Assembly (NCBI GenBank): GCA_045222555.1
Contig: JBGUYY010000088.1
Coordinates: 129,200-193,199 of the forward strand
DNA from: UBA1756 sp045222555
Lineage (GTDB): Bacteria > Bacteroidota > Bacteroidia > Bacteroidales > WCHB1-69
Length of the DNA: 64,000 nucleotides
Direction of reading: 5' to 3'
Below, piece by piece: positions 36,782 through 45,712 of the stretch; position 1 is the first letter of the stretch, and each line of letters opens with the position of its first letter. A program made the position numbers and the translations under genes. The notes beneath the pieces were generated by a model. The model saw nothing but the letters and a program-made list of their open reading frames with translations, was not told where the DNA came from and made no database searches.

Positions 36782-36935
36782 TGGTTGATTTGTTGATTCG
36801 TTTATTTGTTGAAAGGGGGAGGGGAGTTAAAAGTTGAGAGTTAAGAAGTTAAGAAGTTAAGATGTGTTTGTGGTCGTTATTTTTTTTATCGAAAATTTTC
36901 TAATGTGAGCGAAGCGAACATCAAATTTAAAATAT
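36782..36935. repeat. Composite repeat region upstream of the HdrD-like gene
   Basis: Three blocks follow one another. At 36784-36802 lies a 19-base sequence identical, on the opposite strand, to 49745-49763 upstream of hydG. At ~36825-36862 GTTAAGAA units are repeated in tandem. At 36905-36926 there is a GC-richer block (GAGCGAAGCGAACATC) similar to the one upstream of hydG. The -7 box of the HdrD-like gene is not apparent. Confidence 0.75.
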
Positions 36936-36940
36936 GAGTG

Positions 36941-38116
36941 TTAGCGAGAGTTGAAGGTTTCGGCGAGGCGGTGCATGGCGGTTTCAACGGTGCTGCGGGG
37001 GCAGGCGAGGTTGATACGCATGAAGTTTTCGCCGGCGGTACCGAAGGCTTTGCCGTCGTTGAGTCCGAGGCGGGCTTCCTTGATAAGTTTCTCGGAGAGT
37101 TGCTCGTGGGTGAGTCCTAACCCTTTGAAGTTGACCCACAGGAGGTAGGTGGCCTCATGGCGGTAGGTTTTGAGTTGCGGGAGGTTGTCGGCGATAAACT
37201 GTTGGCAGTAAGCCACATTGCCGGTGAGGTAGCGGCACAGCTGGTCGAGCCAGTCGGCGCCGTAGGTGTAGGCGGCTTGTGAGGCGACGCTGCCGAACAC
37301 ATTGCCGTAGATATGCACCGTGTCGTTCATGAAATTCTTGAAGCGGGTGCGGAGTTCGGGGTTAGGAATGATGATTTCAGAGGTGAACATGGCCGCGAGG
37401 TTGAAGGTCTTGCTCGGTGCCATACAGGTGATGGTGTTCTGGGCGATGGCTTCCGACAGGGTGGCCACCGGCGTGTGCTTGTAGCCGGTCATCATCAGGT
37501 CGGAGTGGATTTCATCACTGATTAACAGACAGTTGTATTTGAGGCATAATTCCGCTACGGGCTTCAGCTCGGCGGGAGTCCAGCAGCGGCCCACAGGATT
37601 GTGCGGGTTGCTGATGATCATCAGTTTGGGATGTTGTTTCAGCTTTTCCTCCAAATCGTTGAGGTCCATCTCATACACATTGCCGTTGACCACGAGCGGA
37701 TTGGTGATGATTTCACGTCCATTCTTTTCAACTACTTCATAAAAAGGAGGATAGACGGGAGTTTGGATGAGAACCTTATCGTTTTTTTCGGTAAAAATCT
37801 GCACTAAAAAAGAGAGCCCGGCGACGACACCCGGCGAGAAGCAGATCCACTTGGAGGAGATATTCCACTGGTGGCGTTTCTGCATCCATGCCACGATGGC
37901 CTGGTAATAAGCTTCGGGGTGGAAGAAGTAGCCCATGACGGGGTGTTCGAGTCGCTGACGCAGCGCATCCAGCACGAAATCGGGGGTGCGGAAGTCCATG
38001 TCGGCAATCCACATCGGGAGCACGTCTTCGCTGCCAAAAAAGTCGCCTACCTTATCGTATTTCAGACAGTTGCTGTCTTTTCGGGAGATGATTTCGTCGA
38101 AGTTGTATTTCGTCAT
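36941..38116 (-). CDS. patB: PatB/MalY-type C-S lyase or aminotransferase
   Basis: The ATG at 38116 (MTKYNFDEIISR) gives 391 residues; the TTG at 38125 is rejected. It is a fold-type I PLP enzyme with DSNCLKYDKV and LPMWIADMDF (typical of the MalY/PatB group), ISNPHNPVGR, LISDEIHSDLM and the Schiff-base Lys in MAPSKTFNLAAM. These enzymes cleave cystathionine or cysteine S-conjugates to a thiol, pyruvate and ammonia. It is cytoplasmic. With megL in the same window, the organism has at least two PLP enzymes acting on sulfur amino acids, although the genes are 6 kb apart. Confidence 0.87.
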   Translation of the reverse strand: MTKYNFDEIISRKDSNCLKYDKVGDFFGSEDVLPMWIADMDFRTPDFVLDALRQRLEHPVMGYFFHPEAYYQAIVAWMQKRHQWNISSKWICFSPGVVAGLSFLVQIFTEKNDKVLIQTPVYPPFYEVVEKNGREIITNPLVVNGNVYEMDLNDLEEKLKQHPKLMIISNPHNPVGRCWTPAELKPVAELCLKYNCLLISDEIHSDLMMTGYKHTPVATLSEAIAQNTITCMAPSKTFNLAAMFTSEIIIPNPELRTRFKNFMNDTVHIYGNVFGSVASQAAYTYGADWLDQLCRYLTGNVAYCQQFIADNLPQLKTYRHEATYLLWVNFKGLGLTHEQLSEKLIKEARLGLNDGKAFGTAGENFMRINLACPRSTVETAMHRLAETFNSR

Positions 38117-38139
38117 CGGGTGCAAAATGATTGAGCGTG

Positions 38140-38147
38140 CAAAGGTA
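38140..38147 (-). promoter_or_regulatory. -7 box for patB
   Basis: On the minus strand TACCTTTG followed by CACG lies 23 bases upstream of the patB ATG and supports the chosen start. Confidence 0.65.
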
Positions 38148-38215
38148 CGTCATTTTTCCGAATTAAAAAATAAATAATCTCTATATAAATAAAGTGTAAA
38201 GTCAAAAAGAATTCA

Positions 38216-38223
38216 TATTTTTG
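38216..38223 (+). promoter_or_regulatory. -7 box for the DUF4369 lipoprotein gene
   Basis: TATTTTTG followed by CATTCTT and then the ATG at 38231. Only seven bases separate box and start codon, so the mRNA may be almost leaderless or the ATG at 38240 may be used. Confidence 0.6.
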
Positions 38224-38230
38224 CATTCTT

Positions 38231-39034
38231 ATGAAGAATATGCTCAAACGGATACAACTTATTGGTTTTCTGTTGCTTGCCGTTTGTTTGTGGCGTTGTT
38301 CCTCTGCTGTAAAGGAGGAAAATAGCGATGCAGACAAGGTGGTGGTGAAGGGAAAAGTATGGAACAGGGACGGGAGAACGCTGTATATGCACCTGTTGTC
38401 GGTGGACACCACGGGCAATGGAGGCGCAGAATATGTGGGGGTGAGCAATGGTGTGATAGAGGAGGGGAATTTCACCCTGAAGTATGCGTCGGAGGATGCG
38501 GATCCGCAGTTTTACCGGATTGGCTTTGGCGAGAAAAACAGCATCACCACGGTGGCTCGTCGCGGCGAGGAGCTGACGTTCACCTTCTCCAACCCCGACA
38601 CGTTGTGCCGCAACTACAAGGTGAAAGGCGGCAAGGATGCGCAGCTGATGTGGGAACTCGACCAGCGGCTGTCGCGTTTCATCGACTCGGCAGAGCATCT
38701 CACACTCTGGTATGAGTACAGCGACGACGACAGTTCGCACGTGCTTATCAACAACGCCTACACCCTCATCAAAGGGCATCATCGTGACTTTTTGATGAAC
38801 TTCATTGCGCAAAATCCCTGCTCTATCACCACGATTTCGGCTTTTTATCAGCAGTATCAGATGGGCACTTTTTTCGATGAAGTAGCTGATTTGGCTTTGT
38901 TAGAGAAAATTTACGCCAATTTGAAAAAACAATACCCACACAACGGCAACGTGCGTTGGTTGGCAAAACGTATAGCTTTTATTTACGAAAATATTAATAA
39001 TCAACAAGATAATAAAGAAAATAATCCATTATAA
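38231..39034 (+). CDS. DUF4369-type lipoprotein
   Basis: The 267-residue protein has a lipoprotein signal (FLLLAVCLWRC, Cys ~23). Residues ~35-125 look like the beta-barrel DUF4369 module that begins many Bacteroidetes lipoprotein thioredoxins (VVKGKVWNRDGRTLYMHLL, ...PQFYRIGFG). The usual C-terminal thioredoxin domain is absent: the last ~140 residues are helical, without a CxxC. The function of the family is unknown. Either this is a shortened member or the DUF4369 module works alone. A T9SS cargo gene follows after 30 bases. Confidence 0.65.
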   Translation: MKNMLKRIQLIGFLLLAVCLWRCSSAVKEENSDADKVVVKGKVWNRDGRTLYMHLLSVDTTGNGGAEYVGVSNGVIEEGNFTLKYASEDADPQFYRIGFGEKNSITTVARRGEELTFTFSNPDTLCRNYKVKGGKDAQLMWELDQRLSRFIDSAEHLTLWYEYSDDDSSHVLINNAYTLIKGHHRDFLMNFIAQNPCSITTISAFYQQYQMGTFFDEVADLALLEKIYANLKKQYPHNGNVRWLAKRIAFIYENINNQQDNKENNPL

Positions 39035-39064
39035 TTTATTCATCATTCATTAAATCATTCAAAA

Positions 39065-40819
39065 ATGAAAAAAATCTTTACCTTTTTTGTCCTTGCGCTG
39101 ATGACGATTTTCACCCTCAGTGCGCAGAATGACCCGATTTTCTCGGAAGACTTCTCGGGTGTGACCGGCAGTGGCACCCAGCAGTGCGATGCCAGCGGCA
39201 CCGCTTTCAACACCACCACATTGGGTGATGTTCTTCCTGGCTGGAGCTCCTACAAAGCCTATCCCGCCAGCGGAAAAGTGAAAGTAGGCACTGGTTCTGA
39301 GAATGGCTGGATTGAGACTCCCGCCATCGACCTGAGCGGTGTGGGCAGCATCCGCATCGTGTTCGACGCCCGTGCATGGAACACCAACAACGGCACCGAC
39401 GGTACCACCATGACGGTAACGGTCAACAGCACGGCATATACGGTGGAAGGTCTTCCCAACAGCGGTTCCACACAAAACGTAGAGTGCGACCTCACCACTT
39501 TTGAAGTTATCGCTGCCGGCGGCGGCTCCACTACCATCCGTTTCGAAGGAACTCCCAGAGCTTTCATCGACAATATCGCGGTGTATGCTGCTACCGAGCC
39601 GACCATCAGCGTGCAGGGTATCACCAGTTTCAACAATGTGTCGGTCAACCAGGCCTGCACTTCCACACTGACGGCTCATGGTTACAACCTGACCGCAGGC
39701 GGCACCACCACCGTGTCTATCAGCGGTGACACCCAGTTCGCCACCACCGCCACCACCGCTGCCAACGACGACCTGATGAGCGACGATGGCGTGGCCATCC
39801 CGATCACCTTCAGCGCTGACGCTGCCGGTTCTTACGCTGCTACCCTCACCCTTACCAATGATGACTACACCGCTACTGTAGCGCTTACCGCTACCGTCAT
39901 CACCATCACCGACGTGCCCACCATCGCCGGCCTCCGTGCCCTCATCGACAACAGCGATGTGAACGCTAATGTGACCGACACCTCCGCCTTCTACAGATAT
40001 ACTGGACAGGGCTATGTGACCCAGGTTTTCAAGACCGGCAGTTACACCAAATGGATTCAGGACGAGACCGGTGCCATCCAGCTCTATGACCCCGATGCAC
40101 ACCTTACCAATGTTTCTGTTGACCAAGAGATCACCAATGTAATTGGTCATATCAGCAACTATTTTGGTTACACCGAATTCAAGGTGATGGCTGGTATTGC
40201 CAACGCTGACATCAATGCCTTCCCCTCCTCAACTCCTGCCCCCATCGTGGTGACGCTGGCTCAGCTGCAGGATCAAGAGTACATGGATGGTATTCAGGGA
40301 CAGCTTATTAAGCTCGAGAACGTTACCTTCAACGAGACGGGTACCTTCACCAAGCAGATTCGCTACACGGTGAACCAGAATGGCGTTACCGATACGGCCG
40401 TTTATTTCACGGGCCAGTACGACACCCAAGTGGGTGCTGACATTCCGACCACCGCTTGCGATGTTGTGGGTGTGAATATGCGTACTGCTGCCTACTCCAA
40501 CGGTTACGGCTCACCCCGCGTAGAATCCCGCTACTACATTCTGCCCAAGTCCTTCGATAATGGTTCGAAATTGGACGAGAGTCCGTATCTTGATCCCAGA
40601 GTTTATCCCAACCCGACCCAGGGCAATGTCACCCTCAGAATCAGAACTGAGGTCACCCATGTTGCCATTTACAACATGATGGGCGAACTGGTCAGCACCC
40701 AGGCCATCAGCAAAGGTACCAACACCCTCAAGATGAGCCCGCTCACTTCGGGAGTTTACTTCATCTGCATCTTCAACGGCAACGAAATGGTCGGCAAGAC
40801 CAAAGTTGTGAGACAATAA
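39065..40819 (+). CDS. T9SS-secreted multidomain surface protein
   Basis: The 584-residue protein has a signal peptide (MKKIFTFFVLALMTIFTLSAQ). Residues ~25-180 form a jelly-roll like that of choice-of-anchor or MAM-type domains (FSEDFSGVTGSGTQQCD, GWIETPAIDLSGVGSIRIVFDARAW, FIDNIAVYAA). Residues ~185-300 are an Ig-like domain, and ~305-500 an OB-fold-like domain of the DUF5689/DUF6359 kind (GYVTQVFKTGSYTKWIQDETGAIQLYD). A type A T9SS sorting domain starts at DPRVYPNPTQGNV and ends GKTKVVRQ. Nuclease or polysaccharide binding is sometimes associated with such OB domains, but no catalytic site is visible here. It is followed by a strong terminator. Confidence 0.78.
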   Translation: MKKIFTFFVLALMTIFTLSAQNDPIFSEDFSGVTGSGTQQCDASGTAFNTTTLGDVLPGWSSYKAYPASGKVKVGTGSENGWIETPAIDLSGVGSIRIVFDARAWNTNNGTDGTTMTVTVNSTAYTVEGLPNSGSTQNVECDLTTFEVIAAGGGSTTIRFEGTPRAFIDNIAVYAATEPTISVQGITSFNNVSVNQACTSTLTAHGYNLTAGGTTTVSISGDTQFATTATTAANDDLMSDDGVAIPITFSADAAGSYAATLTLTNDDYTATVALTATVITITDVPTIAGLRALIDNSDVNANVTDTSAFYRYTGQGYVTQVFKTGSYTKWIQDETGAIQLYDPDAHLTNVSVDQEITNVIGHISNYFGYTEFKVMAGIANADINAFPSSTPAPIVVTLAQLQDQEYMDGIQGQLIKLENVTFNETGTFTKQIRYTVNQNGVTDTAVYFTGQYDTQVGADIPTTACDVVGVNMRTAAYSNGYGSPRVESRYYILPKSFDNGSKLDESPYLDPRVYPNPTQGNVTLRIRTEVTHVAIYNMMGELVSTQAISKGTNTLKMSPLTSGVYFICIFNGNEMVGKTKVVRQ

Positions 40820-40836
40820 TCTTTCCACAGAAATTC

Positions 40837-40868
40837 AAACGGGCACATGAAAATGTGCCCGTTTTTTT
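40837..40868 (+). terminator. Rho-independent terminator after the T9SS protein gene
   Basis: AAACGGGCACAT (40837-40848) pairs perfectly with ATGTGCCCGTTT (40853-40864) around GAAA. A T-run of seven ends at 40868. It also sits only 15 bases before the TerC start codon. Confidence 0.92.
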
Positions 40869-40883
40869 AGAAACTTAAAATTT

Positions 40884-41927
40884 ATGGCTCGAATCATATT
40901 TTTCATCCTTTTCATGGCCTTCATCGTGGTGATGTTGGCGCTCGACCTTGGGGTTTTCCATAAAAAAGACCATGTCATCAGCAACAAGGAGGCGGCCACA
41001 TGGACGTTGGTTTGGGTATTGCTGGCGATGGGCTTTGCCGCACTGTTGTGGTTCAAGGCCGAGTGGATACATGGCATCAGCAACATGGAGGATTTGCTGG
41101 CGTTTGTGGGCAACAGCGATCTGTCGAAGCTGATCCATGAGGGGATGGACTATGAGAGCAGCTTACAGATATATCGCAAGGAGATTTTCACCCAATACTT
41201 AGCCGGCTACTTCTTGGAAGAGTCGCTTTCCATTGACAATATCTTTGTGATGATCATGATATTTGTGAGCTTTGGCATCGACAAAAAGTATTATCACAGA
41301 ATCTTGTTCTGGGGCATTTTAGGGGCTATCATCCTGCGGTTCACCTTCATTTTTGCATTAGGAGCCATGGTGCAGAAGTTCTCATGGGTGCTGGCCATTT
41401 TCGGTGCCATCTTGATTTACAGTGGTATCAAGATGTTTATCAAAAAAGAGGAAGAGAACGTGGACACAGCCAGTCATCCCATCGTGAAGTTTGCCGCCAA
41501 GCACTTCCGCACCACGCCGGAGGTTCATGGCCATGATTTTTTCACCAAGATTGATGGGAAGAACTATATGACGCCGCTGTTTCTGGTGTTGTTGGTCATT
41601 GAGTTCAGCGACATCATTTTTGCGGTGGATTCCATTCCGGCCGTCTTTTCCGTCACCACCGACACGTTTATCGTTTTCTTCTCCAACATCTTCGCTATCA
41701 TGGGGTTGCGTTCCCTGTTTTTCCTGCTTAGCAATGTCACATCGCTGTTCTGGTTGCTCAAGTACGGCTTGGGTGTGCTGCTGACGTTTATTGGGGTGAA
41801 GATGATCGGGCACGAATTCTTCCACTTGGAGATTTCCACCCTGCTCTCCCTGCTGATTATTTTGGGAATTTTGGTGCTGTCGATAGTGGGTTCATTGATT
41901 TTCCCGCGCAAAAAAACGGTCGAATAA
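40884..41927 (+). CDS. TerC-family membrane transporter
   Basis: The 347-residue protein has about nine predicted membrane spans. It carries the two acidic TerC signatures inside the membrane: SLSIDNIFVMIMIF and EFSDIIFAVDSIPAVF. TerC homologues (Alx, MeeF/MeeY) export divalent metals, notably Mn(II), or help metalate exported enzymes; tellurite resistance is the historical name. The gene begins 15 bases after a terminator and is followed after 3 bases by mntP, so a shared role in manganese export is a fair inference. I see no promoter box or yybP-ykoY-like leader in the small gap. Confidence 0.88.
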   Translation: MARIIFFILFMAFIVVMLALDLGVFHKKDHVISNKEAATWTLVWVLLAMGFAALLWFKAEWIHGISNMEDLLAFVGNSDLSKLIHEGMDYESSLQIYRKEIFTQYLAGYFLEESLSIDNIFVMIMIFVSFGIDKKYYHRILFWGILGAIILRFTFIFALGAMVQKFSWVLAIFGAILIYSGIKMFIKKEEENVDTASHPIVKFAAKHFRTTPEVHGHDFFTKIDGKNYMTPLFLVLLVIEFSDIIFAVDSIPAVFSVTTDTFIVFFSNIFAIMGLRSLFFLLSNVTSLFWLLKYGLGVLLTFIGVKMIGHEFFHLEISTLLSLLIILGILVLSIVGSLIFPRKKTVE

Positions 41928-41930
41928 GAC

Positions 41931-42509
41931 ATGACTTTTGTAGAAGCAGTTATTTTGGGTCTTGCCCTTTGTGTGGACACGTTGGTGGTATCGACCACTT
42001 GCGGGCTGAAGTCGAAGTTCAGTTACTCGCGTGGGGTATTGTTGGCGGTCACTTTTGCGCTGTTTCAGGGCGGGTTTCCGCTGTTGGGGGCGCTCATCGG
42101 CAATGTGTGCCAGCGGTTGATAGAGAGTGTGGATCATTGGATTGCCTTCGGGTTGTTGGCGGCCGTGGGGGTGAAGATGATGGTGGATGGCATTCGTGGG
42201 GATGATGGCAAGGGCAACTTCGACGTATCGCGTTTCTGGGTGATCTGCACGTTGGCGGTGGCCACCAGCATAGATGCTTTCGTGGTGGGCATCGGGTTAG
42301 GAGTGGACAACACCATGCCGCAGATTCTGATGACGGTGTTGGTGATTGCCGTCGTTACCTTCCTGTCGGCCATGTTGGGCGTGTTTCTCGGAAAGCGGAA
42401 GTTCCCTATTCCGGCGAAGTGGGCCTCTATTTTAGCTGGCGTGGTGCTGATAGGACTTGGCGTACACACCTTGTATGAACATGGTGTATTTTCCTTTATC
42501 AATCTGTAA
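41931..42509 (+). CDS. mntP: Manganese efflux pump MntP
   Basis: The 192-residue protein has six predicted membrane spans in two repeats. Each repeat carries a conserved Asp motif: ALCVDTLVVS near the N-terminus and ATSIDAFVVGIGLG in the second half. This matches MntP, which exports Mn(II). Length is normal. The start codon is 3 bases after the TerC stop codon, so the two are cotranscribed and form a two-gene manganese-homeostasis unit. Regulation is not visible in the sequence. Confidence 0.92.
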   Translation: MTFVEAVILGLALCVDTLVVSTTCGLKSKFSYSRGVLLAVTFALFQGGFPLLGALIGNVCQRLIESVDHWIAFGLLAAVGVKMMVDGIRGDDGKGNFDVSRFWVICTLAVATSIDAFVVGIGLGVDNTMPQILMTVLVIAVVTFLSAMLGVFLGKRKFPIPAKWASILAGVVLIGLGVHTLYEHGVFSFINL

Positions 42510-42523
42510 ATAAAATAGTTGTA

Positions 42524-43498
42524 TTAAAATCTGGCCATCACTACGAAGGATGCGGAGAGGATGGCGAGCAGGATTTCGCTGGAGATGGCAAAATTGCGCA
42601 CGGGGATGAAGGCGATGGTGAACACCGTGACGGGGATGAGCAGATAGGCAAGGGAGCAGGGGAAGGGGAGGTTGGTGGTGAACAGCATGGCAATATTGAA
42701 GCAGAAGAGGACGCAAAGGAAGAGAAATCGTCTTCTGATAACAATCAACTTATTATTATACAAAACTTTAAGTCTTATCATCACATAAATGGTGAGGAGA
42801 AGAGCAACGCCCATGGCTATAAAGGTGTAGAGCGTGTAGTGGGTTTGGGTGAAGAGGGGGAAGTGGAGGTGTATTTGGGAGAAGGAGTGCAGATAGGCGG
42901 GTAGTGAATCAGTGAAAAAGTGATGGGCGATGAGGTAGAGATAGGGGATGAGAATACCGCACAGGCTGGCCAGCAGGTCGCGAAGTTTGTCGATTTGGTT
43001 GATGAGGATGTAGAGGATGAAAAAGACGAGCAGCAGCACGGCGGTGAGATCAAACAGGGTGGCGGTTCCCAGTACGATGCCGGCAACGAGCAGGGCGGTT
43101 TTGCTGTTGGCGGTGGAGGTGTGATTGATGAGGTTCAGCACGGCGAGGATGGCCGTGTTGGTGAGCCATGCCGGTGAAAACGGGAGAAGGATGCCCATTC
43201 CGAGTGAAAATGCGCAAAAGAAAAGAATGGAAAGTACGTTTTCTTCATCCAAAAAACCGCTTATCCGGACGTAACTGAGCAGCAGGGCGGCCTGTAAAAG
43301 CAGGAGCGTCAGGGCAAAAAACTGTGTGCCGACAGGATGCCCCAACAGCCATTGTGAAAGGGCACAGGTACAAGGAAGGGAGTTGCTAAACAAGCTGACA
43401 TCCAATGGTTTAAGAAATATCATCACCACACATGCCAGCAGGCTTATCACCCCAATAGAGAGCTGTAAAAGATGAGCTTTTCTGAGCAGATAGAACAT
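42524..43498 (-). CDS. Polytopic membrane protein, possibly DUF6427-like
   Basis: The ATG at 43498 gives 324 residues (MFYLLRKAHLLQ); upstream in-frame codons up to 43564 overlap the promoter box and are rejected. About nine hydrophobic segments fill most of the chain (LSIGVISLLACVVMIFL, FFALTLLLLQAALLLSYV, AVLLLVFFILYILI, and a C-terminal set ending FVVMARF). No catalytic motif is seen. A multi-span protein of this size and order is common in Bacteroidetes (DUF6427-type), but I am not certain of the family. The gene is monocistronic on the minus strand. Confidence 0.55.
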   Translation of the reverse strand: MFYLLRKAHLLQLSIGVISLLACVVMIFLKPLDVSLFSNSLPCTCALSQWLLGHPVGTQFFALTLLLLQAALLLSYVRISGFLDEENVLSILFFCAFSLGMGILLPFSPAWLTNTAILAVLNLINHTSTANSKTALLVAGIVLGTATLFDLTAVLLLVFFILYILINQIDKLRDLLASLCGILIPYLYLIAHHFFTDSLPAYLHSFSQIHLHFPLFTQTHYTLYTFIAMGVALLLTIYVMIRLKVLYNNKLIVIRRRFLFLCVLFCFNIAMLFTTNLPFPCSLAYLLIPVTVFTIAFIPVRNFAISSEILLAILSASFVVMARF

Positions 43499-43516
43499 GG
43501 TCGGATTTTTGAACTG

Positions 43517-43524
43517 CAAACATA
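43517..43524 (-). promoter_or_regulatory. -7 box for the polytopic membrane protein gene
   Basis: On the minus strand TATGTTTG followed by CAG lies 18 bases upstream of the ATG at 43498 and supports that start. Confidence 0.5.
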
Positions 43525-43579
43525 CATGAAATTTTTTTACAAAAACGAGAAAATGTGCTGGCACAATCTGAAAATTTAG

Positions 43580-43587
43580 TATTTTTG
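43580..43587 (+). promoter_or_regulatory. -7 box for the 43638-47151 gene run
   Basis: TATTTTTG followed by CCG lies 50 bases before the ATG at 43638. Confidence 0.6.
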
Positions 43588-43637
43588 CCGTCAGTTTTTT
43601 TACGAATAAAGAATCAAATAAAAATCAGCGAAATACT

Positions 43638-44387
43638 ATGAAAAGTAAAGTGGCTTTAACTATTTTCTTGGGCCTTGTGGTGGCATGTCTTCTGTTCTTG
43701 AACTTGCGAGCTATCCTCCGTCCTGCTAAGTATGAGGCGGTTTACCAAGAGCGTTGCGAGTTGAACACCAACCGACTTACCTCCATTCTGCTGCTGCAGG
43801 AATTGTATCACGAGCGTTACCATTGCTACGCCTCTCACATCGACACCTTGATTGATTTTTACGAAAATGGCGATCTGATTTCCATCAACTCAAGAGAAAA
43901 TCCTCCGCAGGACAGCCTCGGTGATGAGAAGTTCATGGAAAAATTTATGAATATGACCATGAAACAGCGCGAGGAGCATGGCTATGTGGTCTTCGACACC
44001 ACCCGAACCAGTGTCAAGGCCAGAATGGAAAGTGAGTTGGCCGAGAAAAATGCCAAGAAAGACGGCCATTTGATTACAATGGACAACTTCTACTACATTC
44101 CTTACACCAAAACCAAATACAAGATCGAGACTTCTGCTGCTGACAGCATCGTCACCAAGTTTGCCGTTTATGTGCCCATCGAGGATTTGATGGCCAACTT
44201 CAATGAGTCGCTGCCGAAGTCCTTCCTGACGAAAGGTTTCTATGGTCACATGGATGATGTTTATAATCCGGAAGTCAAGGATAAGAGCCTTAAGGATTTG
44301 CGTGAAATCCGCAATTTTACGGGTTTGCAGTTAGGCGATACCACAGTCAACTCACTTGAAATCACGGCTTATGGCGCCGCGCATTAA
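43638..44387 (+). CDS. Conserved membrane-anchored protein of unknown function
   Basis: The 249-residue protein has one N-terminal membrane span (VALTIFLGLVVACLLFLNL). The remainder is charged, starts with a helix (YQERCELNTNRLTSILLLQELYHERYH) and should lie in the periplasm. I recognise it only as a type seen next to DUF3822 genes in Bacteroidetes and cannot name a function. The next gene starts inside its last 17 bases (ATG at 44371), so the two are coupled. It heads a run that continues through DUF3822 and rsmD. Confidence 0.65.
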   Translation: MKSKVALTIFLGLVVACLLFLNLRAILRPAKYEAVYQERCELNTNRLTSILLLQELYHERYHCYASHIDTLIDFYENGDLISINSRENPPQDSLGDEKFMEKFMNMTMKQREEHGYVVFDTTRTSVKARMESELAEKNAKKDGHLITMDNFYYIPYTKTKYKIETSAADSIVTKFAVYVPIEDLMANFNESLPKSFLTKGFYGHMDDVYNPEVKDKSLKDLREIRNFTGLQLGDTTVNSLEITAYGAAH

Positions 44388-45132
44388 TCCCGTCCATCAC
44401 GCTATCCATTACTCTCCCGCAGGATTCTCACTACTTAAAAGCCAACCTTCGGGACCCTTTATTGTTGAAACTTATAAAAGCACCACACTCTCCACTCTGC
44501 AACGGGAGTGTGGCTCTTTTTTTGACGTCCCCGCCGAACAAACTATCGTGTCGCTCAATTTCACGGCACCGTTCCTTGTGCCCAAAGCGCTGAAGCAGGC
44601 CCCCGCCTCGCAGTACTTGAAAATGCAGCAGGAGGTGTCGGACAGCGACGAGGTGTTTGAGGATGACCTTGGGGATTATATCGCCATTTACGCCTTGCCG
44701 CTGAGCAAGACTTTGCCGTTGCGCACCACCCTCCGCAATCCGAAGTTCCACCACACGGCCACTTTGCTGTATCGCTATCTGGCACAGTATGAGTCGGAAT
44801 TTCCCAATAAAATGTTGCTTCATTTCAGCGGCAATAGGATGGGATTTATTTTGATAAAGAATGGTAAATTGTTTATTATTAATGAATTGACATTTACCAC
44901 AAAAGAAGATGTGCTCTATTATGTGCTGCACATCCTGCAGCAGCAGGAGTCCCGCCGCGATGAGACCGATGTGCTGATTTCGGGCGATACGCCTGACCTT
45001 AAAGACATTGTGCAGTTGCTGGGGCGCTGTCTGCCGCATGTGCAGAGTGCAGGCAAAAAAGAGAAAGTCGTGAACTTAAAAGGGCAGAAAGAACCTGCTT
45101 CCGCCTATATACAACTTATTGGAATTCAGTAA
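44371..45132 (+). CDS. DUF3822-family protein
   Basis: The ATG at 44371 gives 253 residues and overlaps the preceding gene by 17 bases; the TTG at 44356 is less likely. The protein shows the pattern of DUF3822 (an actin/ASKHA-like fold of unknown activity): HYSPAGFSLLKS, KSTTLSTLQRECGSFF, LLHFSGNRMGFILIKNGKLFIINELTF and LYYVLHILQQQES. DUF3822 genes in this phylum commonly stand next to rsmD, as here, 2 bases downstream. The function is unknown. Confidence 0.8.
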   Translation: MAPRINPVHHAIHYSPAGFSLLKSQPSGPFIVETYKSTTLSTLQRECGSFFDVPAEQTIVSLNFTAPFLVPKALKQAPASQYLKMQQEVSDSDEVFEDDLGDYIAIYALPLSKTLPLRTTLRNPKFHHTATLLYRYLAQYESEFPNKMLLHFSGNRMGFILIKNGKLFIINELTFTTKEDVLYYVLHILQQQESRRDETDVLISGDTPDLKDIVQLLGRCLPHVQSAGKKEKVVNLKGQKEPASAYIQLIGIQ

Positions 45133-45134
45133 CT

Positions 45135-45677
45135 ATGCGTATTATTGCTGGCAAAAACAAAGGCAGGAAAATTGTAGCTCCTGCCACGCTCCCCGTCAGG
45201 CCCACCACCGACTTGGGCAAGGAGAGCCTGTTCAACATTCTCAACAACTATTTTTTCTTCGACGCCATCACCGTCATTGACCTTTTTGCCGGCACGGGCA
45301 ATGTGAGTTTGGAGTTTGCCTCGCGCGGGGCCATCTCCGTCACCTCCGTCGATTCCTATCAGGGGTGTGTGGATTTCATCAAGAAGACCGCCGCCCAGCT
45401 GCAATACCTGAATGTAACCGCCATCAAGGCCGATGCGTTCCAGTATGTGGAGCGGTTGCGCCAGCCGGTGGACATCATCTTCGCTGACCCGCCCTACGAC
45501 CTTGAGGGGGTGGAGCGCTTGCCGCAGATTGTGTTCGAGCGCAACCTATTGAAACCCGACGGGTGGCTCATCATTGAGCATGGTAAAGACCGTGACTTTT
45601 CGCAACATCCTAATTTTTACCAACTTAGAAAATATGGAAAATTGCATTTTTCTTTTTTGGTGAATATGACGGAGTAA
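45135..45677 (+). CDS. rsmD: 16S rRNA (guanine-N2)-methyltransferase RsmD
   Basis: The 180-residue protein is a class I SAM methyltransferase that methylates G966 of 16S rRNA. It starts MRIIAGKNKGRKI, then has RPTTDLGKESLFNIL, the SAM-binding VIDLFAGTGNVSLEFASRG and the catalytic ADPPYD motif. All typical blocks are intact and the size is normal. It follows the DUF3822 gene by 2 bases and precedes the sirtuin by 35 bases. Confidence 0.94.
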   Translation: MRIIAGKNKGRKIVAPATLPVRPTTDLGKESLFNILNNYFFFDAITVIDLFAGTGNVSLEFASRGAISVTSVDSYQGCVDFIKKTAAQLQYLNVTAIKADAFQYVERLRQPVDIIFADPPYDLEGVERLPQIVFERNLLKPDGWLIIEHGKDRDFSQHPNFYQLRKYGKLHFSFLVNMTE

Positions 45678-45712
45678 AAAATTTTTAGCAATCATCTTTA
45701 AATATATATAGT

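Noticed and set aside
39059..40150. 363-codon frame opposite the T9SS surface protein
   Set aside because: It is a mirror of the Thr/Ala/Gly-rich coding strand and has no independent evidence.
40869..40883. yybP-ykoY manganese riboswitch before TerC
   Set aside because: The gap after the terminator is only 15 bases, far too short for the RNA.
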